From Legionella sp. 515359 (GTDB lineage Bacteria > Pseudomonadota > Gammaproteobacteria > Legionellales > Legionellaceae), in assembly GCA_025941565.1 (NCBI GenBank), contig JAPCYN010000039.1, positions 1 to 33,751 of the forward strand: DNA of 33,751 nucleotides. Reading direction: 5' to 3'. Positions 1 to 8,621 of this stretch are shown piece by piece. The translations under genes were made by a program, and so were the position numbers. The notes beneath the pieces were generated by a model. The model did not search any database and was not told where the DNA came from. It saw only the letters and a program-made list of their open reading frames with translations. Numbering within the stretch: position 1 is the first letter of the stretch; every line of letters starts with the position of its first letter.

Positions 1-34
1 TATTAATACAGCAAACAAGATTCTATTGCCAAAT

Positions 35-351
35 AATAAAAAGTAACGTCTCAATGAGTCCGAAACAAATTGCATTTGTCCCGCTTTGTTGAATAAATGC
101 CTGAAAGGTAAGATAAGTTCCAAACTGAATATTTGTCGTTCCCACAAAGGCGGGAATCTATTCATAAACTTGGCGTTGAGCCGAACTTAGAGATGGTTTC
201 CCGCCTTCGCGGGAATGACATACTCTTTTTTCACTTGTCCTCAGAATCCATGAATCGTGGTCTTTGCCTGAAAGTCTGAACTCTGAAGACAAGCCGTAAA
301 ACCTGGAAAAATGCAATTTGTTTCGGACTCATTGAGACATTACAATAAAAA
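35..351. mobile_element. MITE-like element with 35-bp TIRs and 8-bp target duplication
   Basis: Positions 43-77 and 309-343 are inverted repeats of 35 bp with a single mismatch (47 against 339). The outermost bases are GTAA(C/T)GTCTCAATGAG. The same 8-bp word, AATAAAAA, abuts both ends (35-42 and 344-351), as expected of a target-site duplication. The 301-bp body has no open reading frame of useful size, so it could only move with a transposase supplied elsewhere. It lies 23 bp past the phaC stop codon. The layout is read directly from the sequence; the MITE interpretation is inference, and the AT-rich duplication could partly be chance. The parent transposase family is not known to me. Confidence 0.72.
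135..219. repeat. Inverted REP pair inside the MITE-like element
   Basis: Two copies of a REP-type motif (consensus GTCATTCCCGCGAAGGCGGGAA) face each other at 135-159 and 191-219. The right copy contains the perfect hairpin TTCCCGCCTTCGCGGGAA. Motifs of this kind are dispersed through many proteobacterial genomes and fold as stem-loops in RNA. The pair is nested between the terminal repeats of the larger element, so either the element carried it along or a REP pair inserted into it. Confidence 0.6.
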
Positions 352-374
352 TTGGCCAATCTATTGAATCCAAT

Positions 375-2165
375 TCATTTTTGCATCACATAGGCTCCAG
401 GTGCCGAGGGTAGCGATGGATCAATATGAGGTGGCGAGGCATGTCTTTGCGCACTGTTGTTTACTAACCACTCGTGCCAGGCAAGCCACCAGGAGCCATC
501 CCTTTTCTTTGCTTTACTCACCCATTTCTTTGGTCCTATATAAGGCATGTTTTTTTTGCTTTCAAGAATAGAGTAGTAACGTCCAGGATGATTCGGTTCG
601 CTGACAATTCCTGCGTTATGGCCACCACTTGTCAATACAAAAGTAATGTCCGTATGCATCATAAGATGGATTTTATATACAGATTCCCAAGGAGCAATAT
701 GGTCATGCTCTGTACTCACCGCAAAAATAGGTAAATGAACATTTCTAGGGGCCACTATTTCATCTTCAACACGAAAATGTCCCTCAGCAAAATCATTTTG
801 CAGAAATAATTTTTCAAGATATTCAGTATGCATTCTATAAGGCATTCGAGTTGCATCCGCATTCCAGGCAAGCAGGTCAATCATACCGCGTTTTTTACCC
901 GTCATATAATCATCAATCATTTTTGACCAAATCAAATCGTAGGTACGCAACATTTGAAAAGAACCGGCCATATGTTTGGGATCAAGATACCCTTTTTCCC
1001 ACATCATGTTTTTGAGGAATGATATTTCACTTTCCGTGATGAACAGCATGAGCTCCCCTGCTTTTGTAAAATCTCCTTGAGCAGCCAACAATGAAAGACT
1101 TTTAAGGCGATTGTCTTTATCCCTGGCCATTGCTGCAGCGGTAATCATCGCAAGGGTTCCACCAAGGCAATATCCCATCAAATGAATTTTTGTCTTGGGC
1201 AAAATATCACTTACAGCATCGATTGCCGCCATTGCACCCTGGCGATAATAATCATCCATCCCCAAATCTCGGTCCTTCTCATCCGGATTACGCCAAGAGA
1301 CCATAAAGACCGTATGCCCTTGCCCAACAAGCCATTTAACTAACGAATTTCCAGGTGATAAATCCAGAATATAATATTTCATTATCCATGCAGGCAATAT
1401 CAGTATCGGCTCTTTAAAAACAGTTTTAGTTTGTGGTTGATATTGAATTAATTCAATCAAATGGTTAGTAAATACAACTTTCCCTGGGGTAATCGCAACA
1501 TTTTTTCCTGGTTTGAACTTTCCTGCCCCAGGAGGGGGCAAACCAGCCAATCTTCTCAGAGTATGTTCAACCGCAATTTCCGTACCTTGGATCAAATTAG
1601 CTCCATCAGAACGAATTGTTTCATAAAAAAGATCGGGATTGGTCATTACAAAATTGGAAGGCGATAACGCATCAAGTAACTGACGTATATAAAAAGAAAC
1701 CGTCCGTTCTGCGCGACCGGAAAGGCCAGGAACTTTTCGCGTTGCATATCGCCACCACTCTTCCGTCTGAAGAAACGCTTCAGCATAAAAACGCCATGGC
1801 ATCAATTGCCAATTCTCTTTATGAAAACGAACGTCCTTTCCTTGTGCAGGTTGCTTATCACACAATAGATGGGTAATAAATTCATCAGCGTGTATCATGG
1901 GATAACAAGCCAATGCCAATAGATGCCCCGGCGATTGAGCTAATTGCAAAATCCAGGCACAATGCGCAGTTCCTATTACAGCAGGACTCATTCCCATTGT
2001 AATCTTGCCAAGATTTGCCTGATATAATTTATTAATGTTATAAAAAAATTCATCCCATTTATTGATAGATGCTGAGTATTGAGAGTCAGTGATCTCAGAT
2101 GGAGGGGTCGGTTGATGCTTCGGGCTTAATCGAGTTGAAGTCTTCGTTTTCTCAGTTCCTTTCAT
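375..2165 (-). CDS. phaC: Class I poly(3-hydroxyalkanoate) synthase PhaC
   Basis: Polymerises (R)-3-hydroxyacyl-CoA into polyhydroxyalkanoate storage granules. The 596-aa length is usual for class I PhaC. The N-terminal PhaC_N region is followed by an alpha/beta-hydrolase domain. The lipase-like box GYCLGG gives the catalytic Cys333, and the rest of the triad is visible as Asp488 (EHDHIAP) and His516 (SGGHNAG). The start is supported by AGGA about 7 nt upstream of the ATG. No phaA, phaB, phaE or phasin gene is adjacent, so it appears to be a lone synthase gene. Its 3' end is 23 bp from the MITE-like element, so readthrough would transcribe that element. Confidence 0.93.
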   Translation of the reverse strand: MKGTEKTKTSTRLSPKHQPTPPSEITDSQYSASINKWDEFFYNINKLYQANLGKITMGMSPAVIGTAHCAWILQLAQSPGHLLALACYPMIHADEFITHLLCDKQPAQGKDVRFHKENWQLMPWRFYAEAFLQTEEWWRYATRKVPGLSGRAERTVSFYIRQLLDALSPSNFVMTNPDLFYETIRSDGANLIQGTEIAVEHTLRRLAGLPPPGAGKFKPGKNVAITPGKVVFTNHLIELIQYQPQTKTVFKEPILILPAWIMKYYILDLSPGNSLVKWLVGQGHTVFMVSWRNPDEKDRDLGMDDYYRQGAMAAIDAVSDILPKTKIHLMGYCLGGTLAMITAAAMARDKDNRLKSLSLLAAQGDFTKAGELMLFITESEISFLKNMMWEKGYLDPKHMAGSFQMLRTYDLIWSKMIDDYMTGKKRGMIDLLAWNADATRMPYRMHTEYLEKLFLQNDFAEGHFRVEDEIVAPRNVHLPIFAVSTEHDHIAPWESVYKIHLMMHTDITFVLTSGGHNAGIVSEPNHPGRYYSILESKKNMPYIGPKKWVSKAKKRDGSWWLAWHEWLVNNSAQRHASPPHIDPSLPSAPGAYVMQK

Positions 2166-2350
2166 AGTCAGTTCCTTTGGGTTCCATCCAGTAATGTTGT
2201 GTTGGCGGTTTAAGCATTGATGTAAATTATAGTATTATTTTCAATAGAATGCGTGAATTGCAAAAACAGAGAGACAAAATAAGGATAACTTGAGTTGAGC
2301 CGATATTGGAGTATGCTTAAAGATATAAACCCAATCAAATAGAGGGAAAA

Positions 2351-2713
2351 ATGAAAAATCTATTGGTTATGTTATTATGTGCTACTTGTACTTCAGTATT
2401 AGCTGATGATTTGGGTAAGAAAACCTATCAAATATCATGTCAAAATTGTCATGCACCTCAATTTGCAACTGGAATGAACGCTCCTGCTGCTTTTGATAAA
2501 AAAGCATGGGGTTTACGCTTTAAAAAAGCTGAAATGGAAGCCAAAAAAAATCCTGCAGAATATAAAACTGCGATGGATTATTTACTACAAAGCATGAAAC
2601 TTGGAAAAGGATTAATGCCTCATGGTGGATTATGTAAGGAAGCGGATGCCCCCAAGAAAAATTGTTCTGATGAGGCATTCATTCAGGCAATTCACTACAT
2701 GTCACAAAATTAA
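2351..2713 (+). CDS. Small periplasmic c-type cytochrome, c5-like
   Basis: A 120-aa precursor with a signal peptide ending near LADD (residues 16-20). It carries one covalent haem site, Cys30-Gln-Asn-Cys33-His34, and a likely axial Met89 in GKGLMPHGG. Two further cysteines, 95 and 105, flank the C-terminal loop as in the cytochrome c5 family, where they form a disulphide. Expected role: periplasmic electron carrier to a terminal oxidase. The start is supported by GAGGG 6 nt upstream. It is a single-gene unit ending before the convergent terminator. The family is clear; the electron-transfer partner cannot be read from the sequence. Confidence 0.85.
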   Translation: MKNLLVMLLCATCTSVLADDLGKKTYQISCQNCHAPQFATGMNAPAAFDKKAWGLRFKKAEMEAKKNPAEYKTAMDYLLQSMKLGKGLMPHGGLCKEADAPKKNCSDEAFIQAIHYMSQN

Positions 2714-2778
2714 GAGTATCTGTTTCCGCGATCGCGTCATCCTGGGATGTAGCCGGAATACATCACTCCTTTAAAATA

Positions 2779-2813
2779 ATAAACTGGGTTTGGCTTCACT
2801 AAACCCAGTTTAT
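2779..2813. terminator. Bidirectional terminator between convergent genes
   Basis: A perfect 13-bp inverted repeat (2779-2791 with 2801-2813, core AAACTGGGTTT) with a 9-nt loop lies between the stop codons of the cytochrome gene (+) and the kinase/LuxR gene (-). The sequence is AT-rich on both sides, so it can serve both strands. Confidence 0.7.
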
Positions 2814-2848
2814 AAATTACCATTGAAGTTCAATTTTAGAAACCGTGA

Positions 2849-3616
2849 TCATGGCGTGTCATGATATAAAACAATCAACTCCTTACTGGAAGAGCAACCT
2901 AATAATTCCATTGTCTTGGCCAAAGTGCCTTCCACAGTTCGATAAGAAATACTCATCTCACGTGCAATTTCTTTTGAACTTTTCCCTTGAGCAAGTAATC
3001 TAAGAGAGACTGCTTGTTGTTCTGATAAGTGTATGGGAAGATGTGACACCTTATGAAACAGTACCCTATCTTTCTCGTTTAAATTGACCGGCTTGGAGTC
3101 CCCTGTTTTATCTGCAGCAACACACTCGAAAGCGCTCAATACATGTTTTTCCAGTGCATTATCATCTGTATCCAGAGAGATACTTGCTACCCTTTCAAAT
3201 AAACCATCTCGTTCTGCATGGAGTGTATTAAAGAACGTTTTGAGATCTGGAGATAATAGTGGTGAAGGATTGCGCGCGATTCGTCCTATTTGTACTTCGG
3301 TACTTACCTGCAAAAAAACCACAAACTCCGAAGCGAACAATTGTCGAATTGCCTCATCACAGATAATACTGGCCTCAGTAGCTACTACTATATTTTCTTT
3401 AATTTTCAGTGCACTCAATAGATCATACTGGCATTGGTAAAAATCTTTTTGGCCCTTGGCACCAAAAATCTCATTTAATGTACGTCCCAAATGATACTCT
3501 ATTCCAAGATCTGCATCGATAAACTGCCACCCCAGTTTTTCTGCCAATAGTTTTGCAAATATGCCTTTGCCAGCACCCGGTAGACCGATAATAAAAATAC
3601 GTTTATAGTGACTCAT
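2849..3616 (-). CDS. Shikimate-kinase-like domain fused to LuxR-type HTH regulator
   Basis: A 255-aa fusion. Residues 4-160 resemble shikimate kinase: P-loop GLPGAGKG (11-18), then FIDADLGIE (32-40) and ERDGLF (135-140), all in AroK order. Residues 196-250 are a LuxR/GerE helix-turn-helix (SSKEIAREMSISYRTVEG). The kinase half looks altered. The P-loop Lys is followed by Gly-Ile rather than Ser/Thr. The AroK Gly-Gly substrate loop reads TEAS (80-83), and the lid reads NPSPLL in place of RPLL. I infer that the fold now senses a ligand and drives DNA binding by the C-terminal domain. Regulators of benzoyl-CoA pathways (BoxR/BzdR) also pair an HTH with a shikimate-kinase-like domain, but in the opposite order. 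Target genes are unknown. Confidence 0.8.
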   Translation of the reverse strand: MSHYKRIFIIGLPGAGKGIFAKLLAEKLGWQFIDADLGIEYHLGRTLNEIFGAKGQKDFYQCQYDLLSALKIKENIVVATEASIICDEAIRQLFASEFVVFLQVSTEVQIGRIARNPSPLLSPDLKTFFNTLHAERDGLFERVASISLDTDDNALEKHVLSAFECVAADKTGDSKPVNLNEKDRVLFHKVSHLPIHLSEQQAVSLRLLAQGKSSKEIAREMSISYRTVEGTLAKTMELLGCSSSKELIVLYHDTP

Positions 3617-3752
3617 GTTTTTTCGCTCCTATGCTGGCTTTTTAATACACACTAATTGCTGAATCTACTGACAGTATAGAAATGTATTTAAATTGCATCA
3701 ATACGTAGAAATACGCGCCAATAATATCAATATTTGTGCGACATGAGGTTTT

Positions 3753-4391
3753 TTAGCAATCCTTCACTTCTAACAATTTTTTTACAGTTAATAAATCAAG
3801 ATATGCTTTTTTCTTATCGACTGGATTACGTAAAAGATATGCCGGATGGTAGCTGACTATAAAGGGGATGTTATTGTAGTGGTGCACTGTATTACGTAAT
3901 TGGTTCAAGGGAAGCGGTTTGTTAAGTAAAAATTGCCCTGCAAAACGCCCTAAAGCCAAGATCAAATGAGGTTGAACCAGCTCCACTTGACGGGCCAAAT
4001 AAGAACTGCATTGGGCAATTTCATCCGCTTGGGGATCCCGATTATTTGGTGGCCGGCATTTCAAGACATTGGCAATGTAGACATCTTCTTCGATCATTTC
4101 AATGCCTTGCAGCATTCGATTTAATAAGCCTCCTGCTTTACCGACAAAGGGCTGGCCTTGCTGATCCTCATAAAAACCCGGAGCTTCACCAATGATCATC
4201 AACTTCGCTTTCGAACTACCACGAAAAAAAACAGTTTGCGTACGCGTTTTATGTATAGGACATCGAGTGCATGCAGCAACCTCTTTTGCTAATGCAGATA
4301 AATCCTGCTCATAAGAAGGATGAGGCTGACGTACCACCCAGAGATCGATTCCCATTGCCTGTAAATAATAACGATTTAAAGCGTCTGACAT
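3753..4391 (-). CDS. Family 4 uracil-DNA glycosylase (Fe-S type)
   Basis: Removes uracil from DNA in base excision repair. The 212-aa protein has the family 4/5 motif GEAPG (68-72) followed by QGQPFVGKAGGLLN, and the second active-site motif HPAYLLR beginning at His182. Four cysteines, C41 and C44 (CTRCP), C112 (KCRPP) and C128, match the family's 4Fe-4S ligands. The first 30 residues are less conserved, as is usual. Family 4 enzymes are often annotated as phage SPO1 DNA polymerase-related protein. The ribosome-binding site before the chosen ATG is weak (TGAG). Confidence 0.9.
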   Translation of the reverse strand: MSDALNRYYLQAMGIDLWVVRQPHPSYEQDLSALAKEVAACTRCPIHKTRTQTVFFRGSSKAKLMIIGEAPGFYEDQQGQPFVGKAGGLLNRMLQGIEMIEEDVYIANVLKCRPPNNRDPQADEIAQCSSYLARQVELVQPHLILALGRFAGQFLLNKPLPLNQLRNTVHHYNNIPFIVSYHPAYLLRNPVDKKKAYLDLLTVKKLLEVKDC

Positions 4392-4489
4392 AGAAGACTC
4401 ATTTCAAAACTATAATTGCTGGAGAAGAGTTGGAGGGTTATTTTCGTTTTTAATTTTTGATAAATCAATGGCTAATTTTATTAAAAATA

Positions 4490-4531
4490 GAGTAGCTTGG
4501 GTTCTGCTCAGCAGAACCGGGATTCCTACTC
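4490..4531 (-). terminator. Intrinsic terminator of the 453-aa gene
   Basis: A two-part hairpin: an inner 8-bp stem 4500-4507/4511-4518 (GGTTCTGC) with a 3-nt loop, and an outer 6-bp stem 4490-4495/4526-4531. Read on the minus strand it is followed by TATTTTTAAT. It begins 12 bp after the stop codon of the upstream minus-strand gene. Confidence 0.68.
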
Positions 4532-4542
4532 AACAAAGTACC

Positions 4543-5904
4543 CTACTCCAAAAACTTAACAGCCTCCTCAAGCATCACTCGGCGCGCACGTTCAAATTGC
4601 TCTTCATTCCAGATATTTTTCATAAGTAATGTTCCGTTATCGAGACATGTCTCATAAGCAGCTAACCCAATTAATATATGGGAAAATTTGATTTTCCTAA
4701 ACGTGCTGAATGCTTCAAGTAAAGTCAAACGTTCCATTTCAGATCCTGAAATATCATCTCCAAATTCACCATCAACCCCCTTAAATTTTGCTGTAAACCA
4801 CTCTTCTAAAGGCTGTCCGGTCATGATAAAGGCGTGAGATATTTGCGATCCTCCCAATACACGGGTATCCAGATACTGTTGAATATCAACACATACCGTA
4901 TTTTTCTTTATGTACTCCAATGCGGCGGTAAATAATGGAGTTAACTCAAAAGTTTGCACTTGCACCATCGCTCGCAATTCAATAAGTGACTTAAGTAAGA
5001 GCCGATTTGCCCCTTGCCGATCCTTCTTCACTGCTTCGATTTGGCGATCAAGTTCAGCTACACTCTTTTGTAAGCGCGCCGCATTACTTTCCACGGTTAA
5101 AATTTGCGCTTGCAACCAATCACGTAGCTCTGAAGACAAAGATTGGGCTTGCTTGCTTGAAAATATTTTGGTTAACGCAGCATTAAAATCATCCGGAGTT
5201 AATTGATCATAGAACTCTGCTGCTTTTATATAAAGATTTGCATGCTCCTCCTCCAGATGCTCCTCCAACATTTTCCGCTCCAAAGCATCAATTTTGGCGA
5301 CGTTGGTTATTTCGAGCATCCCTCCTCCCGGCAAAAGATAAAAACCGTAATGGTGCGCAAAACGAATGCGTCCATGCGCATCCACATTGATTCGATCCAC
5401 TGCTTCATTCTCAAGTTTGCCCCCCATTTGAATTTGAATGGGATATAATTGGGTAGCGGGAGGATGGTAAATATCGAGATCATCCAGATTAAAAAGATGC
5501 GCTTTGTTGGTTTTCTCCAGATGTGCTTTTTGTGCCGCACGAAATTTTTCCCAAATGGCTGGTGTATATTCATGGATTGGATGCTTCAATCTCATTTGGC
5601 CTGGAGTTTTACCAAACTCAAACCAGAAACTTAATTCGTCATCCATCGCCATATCATAGAAATCGAATAAAATCTCAAAATACTGCTGATTTTCGATACG
5701 ATGTAACACATCAGCATAGTTAATGAATGTTGCTGCATAAGCCAACGCTTCATAATGAGTCTTTACTTGGTTCTTATAGGAAACTTGGCTGGAAAGCGTC
5801 TTGATACCTGTAATTTTATCCTGCATCATAGCGTGTCGACCGGGAGCGTTTGCCTCTTTATATTGAATTAACATTGGGCCGATATCGGTAAATAACCTCA
5901 CCAT
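4543..5904 (-). CDS. Unrecognised 453-aa cytoplasmic protein, candidate secreted effector
   Basis: I do not recognise this family. The protein has no signal peptide and no membrane segment. Residues 205-225 are strongly acidic (LEEHLEEEHA), and 265-300 are heptad-like (AARLQKSVAELDRQIEAVKK), suggesting a coiled coil. The last 20 residues include NEEQFERARRVMLEEAVKF, a Glu-rich tail like the E-block of Dot/Icm type IV substrates in Legionella. That comparison is an inference from composition only. It is a single gene with a good start (GAGG 7 nt before the ATG) and its own terminator, and its base composition resembles that of its neighbours. It could equally be a housekeeping protein of unknown function. 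Confidence 0.75.
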   Translation of the reverse strand: MVRLFTDIGPMLIQYKEANAPGRHAMMQDKITGIKTLSSQVSYKNQVKTHYEALAYAATFINYADVLHRIENQQYFEILFDFYDMAMDDELSFWFEFGKTPGQMRLKHPIHEYTPAIWEKFRAAQKAHLEKTNKAHLFNLDDLDIYHPPATQLYPIQIQMGGKLENEAVDRINVDAHGRIRFAHHYGFYLLPGGGMLEITNVAKIDALERKMLEEHLEEEHANLYIKAAEFYDQLTPDDFNAALTKIFSSKQAQSLSSELRDWLQAQILTVESNAARLQKSVAELDRQIEAVKKDRQGANRLLLKSLIELRAMVQVQTFELTPLFTAALEYIKKNTVCVDIQQYLDTRVLGGSQISHAFIMTGQPLEEWFTAKFKGVDGEFGDDISGSEMERLTLLEAFSTFRKIKFSHILIGLAAYETCLDNGTLLMKNIWNEEQFERARRVMLEEAVKFLE

Positions 5905-6108
5905 GATGTATCCTCATAGTAATTAATGAATTCCAGTGTATAACACAAACACGCATTAGGGTATGTTGACAATTCCTGGATGAACTATAGTGCTAAATGC
6001 ATCCATTGGTTAATCATCAAATCTCCAGGTTTTTGTGTCATTATGGTTAATGATTTGGAATTATTTTGCTAATATATCCCCTGTTGTCATTTACGAAGAA
6101 AATAATTC

Positions 6109-6966
6109 ATGACATTAGCAAAGAATCCAAATCCTTATTCAGCAGATACTGCCTTTCATGATGGCCGATTACGCCAGGCTCAATTAAAGATGCTTGCCAT
6201 GCTTGAAGTGGTAGACTCTATCTGTCTTAAACATGGTTTGGACTACTGGCTTGATGCGGGTACTCTTTTAGGGGCCGTTCGGCATCAAGGGTTTATTCCC
6301 TGGGATGATGATGTGGATATTGCCATGCCACGCGCCAGCTACGAACAATTTCTCCGTGTAGCACCTGCAGAAATTCCAGACTGGATGTGGCTGCAAACAA
6401 TCCATAGCGATCCTGGCTATTTTAATATGGCTACCCCTTTAAAAATCAGGGACCGCTCCAGTCGTTTTATTGAAAAACACGAAAAAGGTAATGAACCTTA
6501 TGTCCAAGGCATATTTATTGACGTTTTTGTCTATGACACGATGCCCGTAGATCCCAAACAGCGTAAGCGCTATAAATTCTACGCGAAAAAGCTCTCACGT
6601 TTGTTAAGCACTAAATACAGTAAAGTAAAAATAGGACACTATTCTGGCCTCTATAAGGTTATCGCCTCATTTTTTCCTAAACCAGTGCTTGAGCTTTGTT
6701 TGCAAAAAATTATTCTTCAAGCCAATACCAGTAAAAGCCCTTATATAGGTCGAGGTTATAATTGTGTAGGGAGAAATTTAATTAAAAAAGAGGAACTATA
6801 TCCTTTGCAACGTGTCGCGTTTGAGACCAAAGAATTTAATATTCCCCAAAACGCAGAAGTATTTCTTATTCAACAATACGGTGATTATTTGCAATTACCT
6901 CCAGTGGAGCAAAGGGTAATGAGGCATTGCAAAGAACTCATCCCTCATCTGGAAAAAACTGTCTAA
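6109..6966 (+). CDS. LicD family phosphotransferase-like protein
   Basis: LicD-type proteins belong to the nucleotidyltransferase fold and many transfer phosphocholine or related groups onto cell-surface glycans. The hallmark block is at residues 47-72: YWLDAGTLLGAVRHQGFIPW followed by DDDVDIAMPR, with the metal-binding acidic cluster at 66-70. The length (285 aa) is typical and no signal peptide is seen, so it should act in the cytosol on a lipid-linked or nucleotide-linked substrate. The gene stands alone, divergent from the 453-aa gene and 190 bp before the ABC-F gene. The actual substrate cannot be inferred. Confidence 0.85.
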   Translation: MTLAKNPNPYSADTAFHDGRLRQAQLKMLAMLEVVDSICLKHGLDYWLDAGTLLGAVRHQGFIPWDDDVDIAMPRASYEQFLRVAPAEIPDWMWLQTIHSDPGYFNMATPLKIRDRSSRFIEKHEKGNEPYVQGIFIDVFVYDTMPVDPKQRKRYKFYAKKLSRLLSTKYSKVKIGHYSGLYKVIASFFPKPVLELCLQKIILQANTSKSPYIGRGYNCVGRNLIKKEELYPLQRVAFETKEFNIPQNAEVFLIQQYGDYLQLPPVEQRVMRHCKELIPHLEKTV

Positions 6967-7166
6967 ATCCCCCATTCGTTACTGGTTTACTTGATTGTTG
7001 ACAGATATTCATGCAATCGGTTATGATTATATCCAATATCAAACAAGCACATCATCCAAGAGGCTTAAACACATCATGGACATTATCTCTTAAGTACGCC
7101 CCAAGCGCAGGGCAATGACGAAAGCAGTCGTACTAACTGCCCATTTGCACTACTTAAGTGAGTTAC

Positions 7167-8597
7167 ATGATGCATAAGCCAATTCAATTTGAAAATCTTT
7201 GTCTTTCTTTTCCCCACAAAACGTGTTTTGTGGACTTTAGTGGCCAAATTTCCTATGGCAGTCGTATTGCAATTATTGGGCGTAACGGCTCGGGAAAATC
7301 AACCCTATTAAAATTGCTTGCGGGATTACTTGAACCCACTGATGGTGATATTCGCTTTCCTAAAGAATTAAACCGAGGCTATGTTCCACAAATTATTGAA
7401 GAATTTGACTCATTAAGTGGAGGACAGCGTTTTCATAAATTATTAACCCAAGCGCTCGCATCCGATCCGGAACTCTTAATACTCGATGAACCGAGTAACC
7501 ATCTGGATCGTAACAATCGGCGTTCGTTAATGAGAATGCTTGCTGATTATCGAAAAACCTTGATTATGGTGACTCATGATATTGAATTACTGCAATCAAC
7601 GGTGGATACAATTTGGCATATTGAGCATGGCGAAGTACGTGTTTTTACAGGATGTTATGACGATTACTTGCGAGAAATCACTATTCAACGCAGTGCAATC
7701 GAGGGTGAAATTGCCGAGCTGATACGTCAGAAAAGGCAAGTACATGCGGATATGATGAAGGAACAAGCACGAGCCAAGAGCAGTAGAACTCAAGGTGAAA
7801 AACACATCCAGCAGAGGAAGTGGCCGACTATTGTTTCGCAGAGTAAAGCAAGAAATGCACAAGAAAGTTCTGGTCGTAAAAAAAGTGCGATCAATCACAA
7901 AAAACAGAAATTGACTCAGCGTTTATCAGAACTTTACCTACCTGAAGTCATTCACCCTAAATTTGCTGTTCATGGGGTAGAAACGAACCAAACGCTAGTA
8001 ACCGTCTGTGATGGGGTTATCGGTTATGATGAAAAAAAATCGATTCTAAGCCAATTGAATTTTTCCATCAAAGCGCGGGAACGAATTGCAATTCATGGGG
8101 ATAATGGCTCAGGTAAATCCACTTTACTGAAAGCCATTTTAGGTAGTCCCTCTGTAATAAAAAAAGGAACTTGGACCGTTCCTCTCGCTCATGAGATCGG
8201 TCATCTTGATCAACACTACAATACTTTGCCGCCCAATAAGTCGGTATGGGAGATTATAAGTTCGTTCTTAATGGACAAATCCTATACTGAAATCAGGAAA
8301 CATCTGAATGATTTTTTATTTCGTAAAAATGAAGAAGTTGATGCATTGGTTTCTACCTTATCCGGAGGAGAAAAAGCCAGACTCTCTTTGGCACAAATTG
8401 CGGCAATTACGCCCAAATTACTTATTTTGGATGAAATGACAAATAACCTGGATAGGGAAACACGAACTCATGTAATCCAAGTGCTCCAGGATTATCCAGG
8501 TGCAATGATTGTTATTTCTCATGATTCTGATTTTTTGAACGCGATTAACGTAACTGACGGATATGAAATTAAGGATGGATTATTAAGTTCCCTGTAG
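7167..8597 (+). CDS. ABC-F family ATPase, ribosome-associated type
   Basis: Two ABC ATPase domains in one chain with no membrane segment, the ABC-F design. Counting from the in-frame GTG at 7158: Walker A GRNGSGKST (41-49), signature LSGGQ (86-90), LLILDEP (106-112); then a basic linker about 180-265; then GDNGSGKST (314-322), LSGGE (401-405) and LLILDEM (421-427), with Met in the usual Pro place. Only about 37 residues separate Walker A and signature in the first domain, a compact form also found in antibiotic-resistance ABC-F proteins. A role in ribosome protection is an inference. I chose ATG 7167 because AAGTGAG just upstream suits it (or ATG 7170), whereas the GTG has no ribosome-binding site. 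It is followed 24 bp later by an ABC exporter. Confidence 0.85.
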   Translation: MMHKPIQFENLCLSFPHKTCFVDFSGQISYGSRIAIIGRNGSGKSTLLKLLAGLLEPTDGDIRFPKELNRGYVPQIIEEFDSLSGGQRFHKLLTQALASDPELLILDEPSNHLDRNNRRSLMRMLADYRKTLIMVTHDIELLQSTVDTIWHIEHGEVRVFTGCYDDYLREITIQRSAIEGEIAELIRQKRQVHADMMKEQARAKSSRTQGEKHIQQRKWPTIVSQSKARNAQESSGRKKSAINHKKQKLTQRLSELYLPEVIHPKFAVHGVETNQTLVTVCDGVIGYDEKKSILSQLNFSIKARERIAIHGDNGSGKSTLLKAILGSPSVIKKGTWTVPLAHEIGHLDQHYNTLPPNKSVWEIISSFLMDKSYTEIRKHLNDFLFRKNEEVDALVSTLSGGEKARLSLAQIAAITPKLLILDEMTNNLDRETRTHVIQVLQDYPGAMIVISHDSDFLNAINVTDGYEIKDGLLSSL

Positions 8598-8621
8598 TTG
8601 TACTAAAACCGAGTAAAGAAT

